Source: Bacillota bacterium
GTDB lineage: Bacteria; Bacillota; Dethiobacteria; Dethiobacterales; Dethiobacteraceae
Direction of reading: 5' to 3'
Assembly (NCBI GenBank): GCA_018725345.1
Contig: QLUI01000135.1
Coordinates: forward strand, 1 to 5,514
DNA: 5,514 nt
In this document: in pieces, positions 5,465 to 5,514 of the stretch
How the letters are laid out: each line of letters opens with the position of its first letter
How positions within the stretch are numbered: the first letter of the stretch is position 1
The notes under the pieces: generated by a model
Told to the model about the DNA's origin: nothing
The model's database searches: none
Seen by the model: the letters and a program-made list of their open reading frames with translations, nothing else
Program-made: the position numbers and the translations under genes

Positions 5465-5514
5465 TCATATTATCTCTTCAACCGCTGTCTCAAAAGTCCA
5501 GCTAAGATAGGGCA
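5465..5514 (-). CDS. Possible C-terminal end of an upstream minus-strand gene (partial)
   Basis: Reading inward from the window edge on the minus strand, one frame is open for 15 codons and ends at TGA (5465-5467), encoding a plausible tail, PYLSWTFETAVEEII. The stop lies 48 bases before the start of the membrane protein, a distance compatible with an operon. An open stretch this short occurs by chance about half the time, so this is only a pointer that the neighbour may be cotranscribed. Confidence 0.2.
   Translation of the reverse strand, partial: PYLSWTFETAVEEII

Noticed and set aside
5403..5468. Twenty-one-codon minus-strand frame starting at ATG 5468 and overlapping the membrane protein start
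   Set aside because: It is very short and basic (MKEKIRRKTQRNK...), and no good ribosome binding site precedes it. The GGAGGT inside it is better explained as the site for ATG 5416. A leader peptide cannot be excluded.

Overview
The window looks like part of an anaerobic, probably archaeal, genome. The archaeal assignment rests on a BRE/TATA-type promoter (CGAAA followed by TTTTATATA) ahead of the main operon, no convincing bacterial -35/-10 pair there, GGTGA/GAGGT-type ribosome binding sites, tight ATGA gene overlaps, and frequent ATA and AGA/AGG codons. Oxygen-sensitive iron-sulfur enzymology points to an anaerobe. I cannot name the lineage; the layout would suit a euryarchaeal group that carries both CO dehydrogenase/acetyl-CoA and pyruvate chemistry, but this is inference.

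Layout. Positions 1-1074 hold the 3' part of a P-type cation ATPase, closest in its membrane motifs to the SPCA/PMR1 type of Ca2+ (Mn2+) pump. The 147-base gap that follows contains a promoter with a palindrome over the BRE and a pair of 7-base direct repeats 10 bases apart. Positions 1222-4701 form one compact plus-strand operon of five genes: a CO-dehydrogenase-beta/ACS-epsilon-like (CdhB-like) protein, then the alpha, beta, gamma and delta (2x[4Fe-4S] ferredoxin) subunits of a 2-oxoacid:ferredoxin oxidoreductase. Positions 4702-4996 carry no gene but contain a tandem series of inverted repeats and a T-rich stretch. A convergent minus-strand gene (4997-5416) encodes a small two-helix membrane protein of unknown function, possibly preceded by the last codons of another minus-strand gene at the window edge.

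How the genes work together. The alpha and beta subunits would bind thiamine diphosphate between them, decarboxylate a 2-oxoacid (pyruvate best fits the YSNTGGQ motif in beta and the retained Thr/Arg positions in alpha) and transfer the acyl group to CoA bound through gamma. Electrons would leave through the beta [4Fe-4S] cluster and the two delta clusters to ferredoxin; the reverse, acetyl-CoA carboxylation, is equally possible. The first gene is translationally coupled to alpha, so it is probably a fifth subunit or dedicated partner. It resembles a CODH/ACS subunit and has a conserved-looking His-Cys-His patch, which makes it the most interesting protein in the window. The flanking ATPase and membrane protein have no evident link to the operon.
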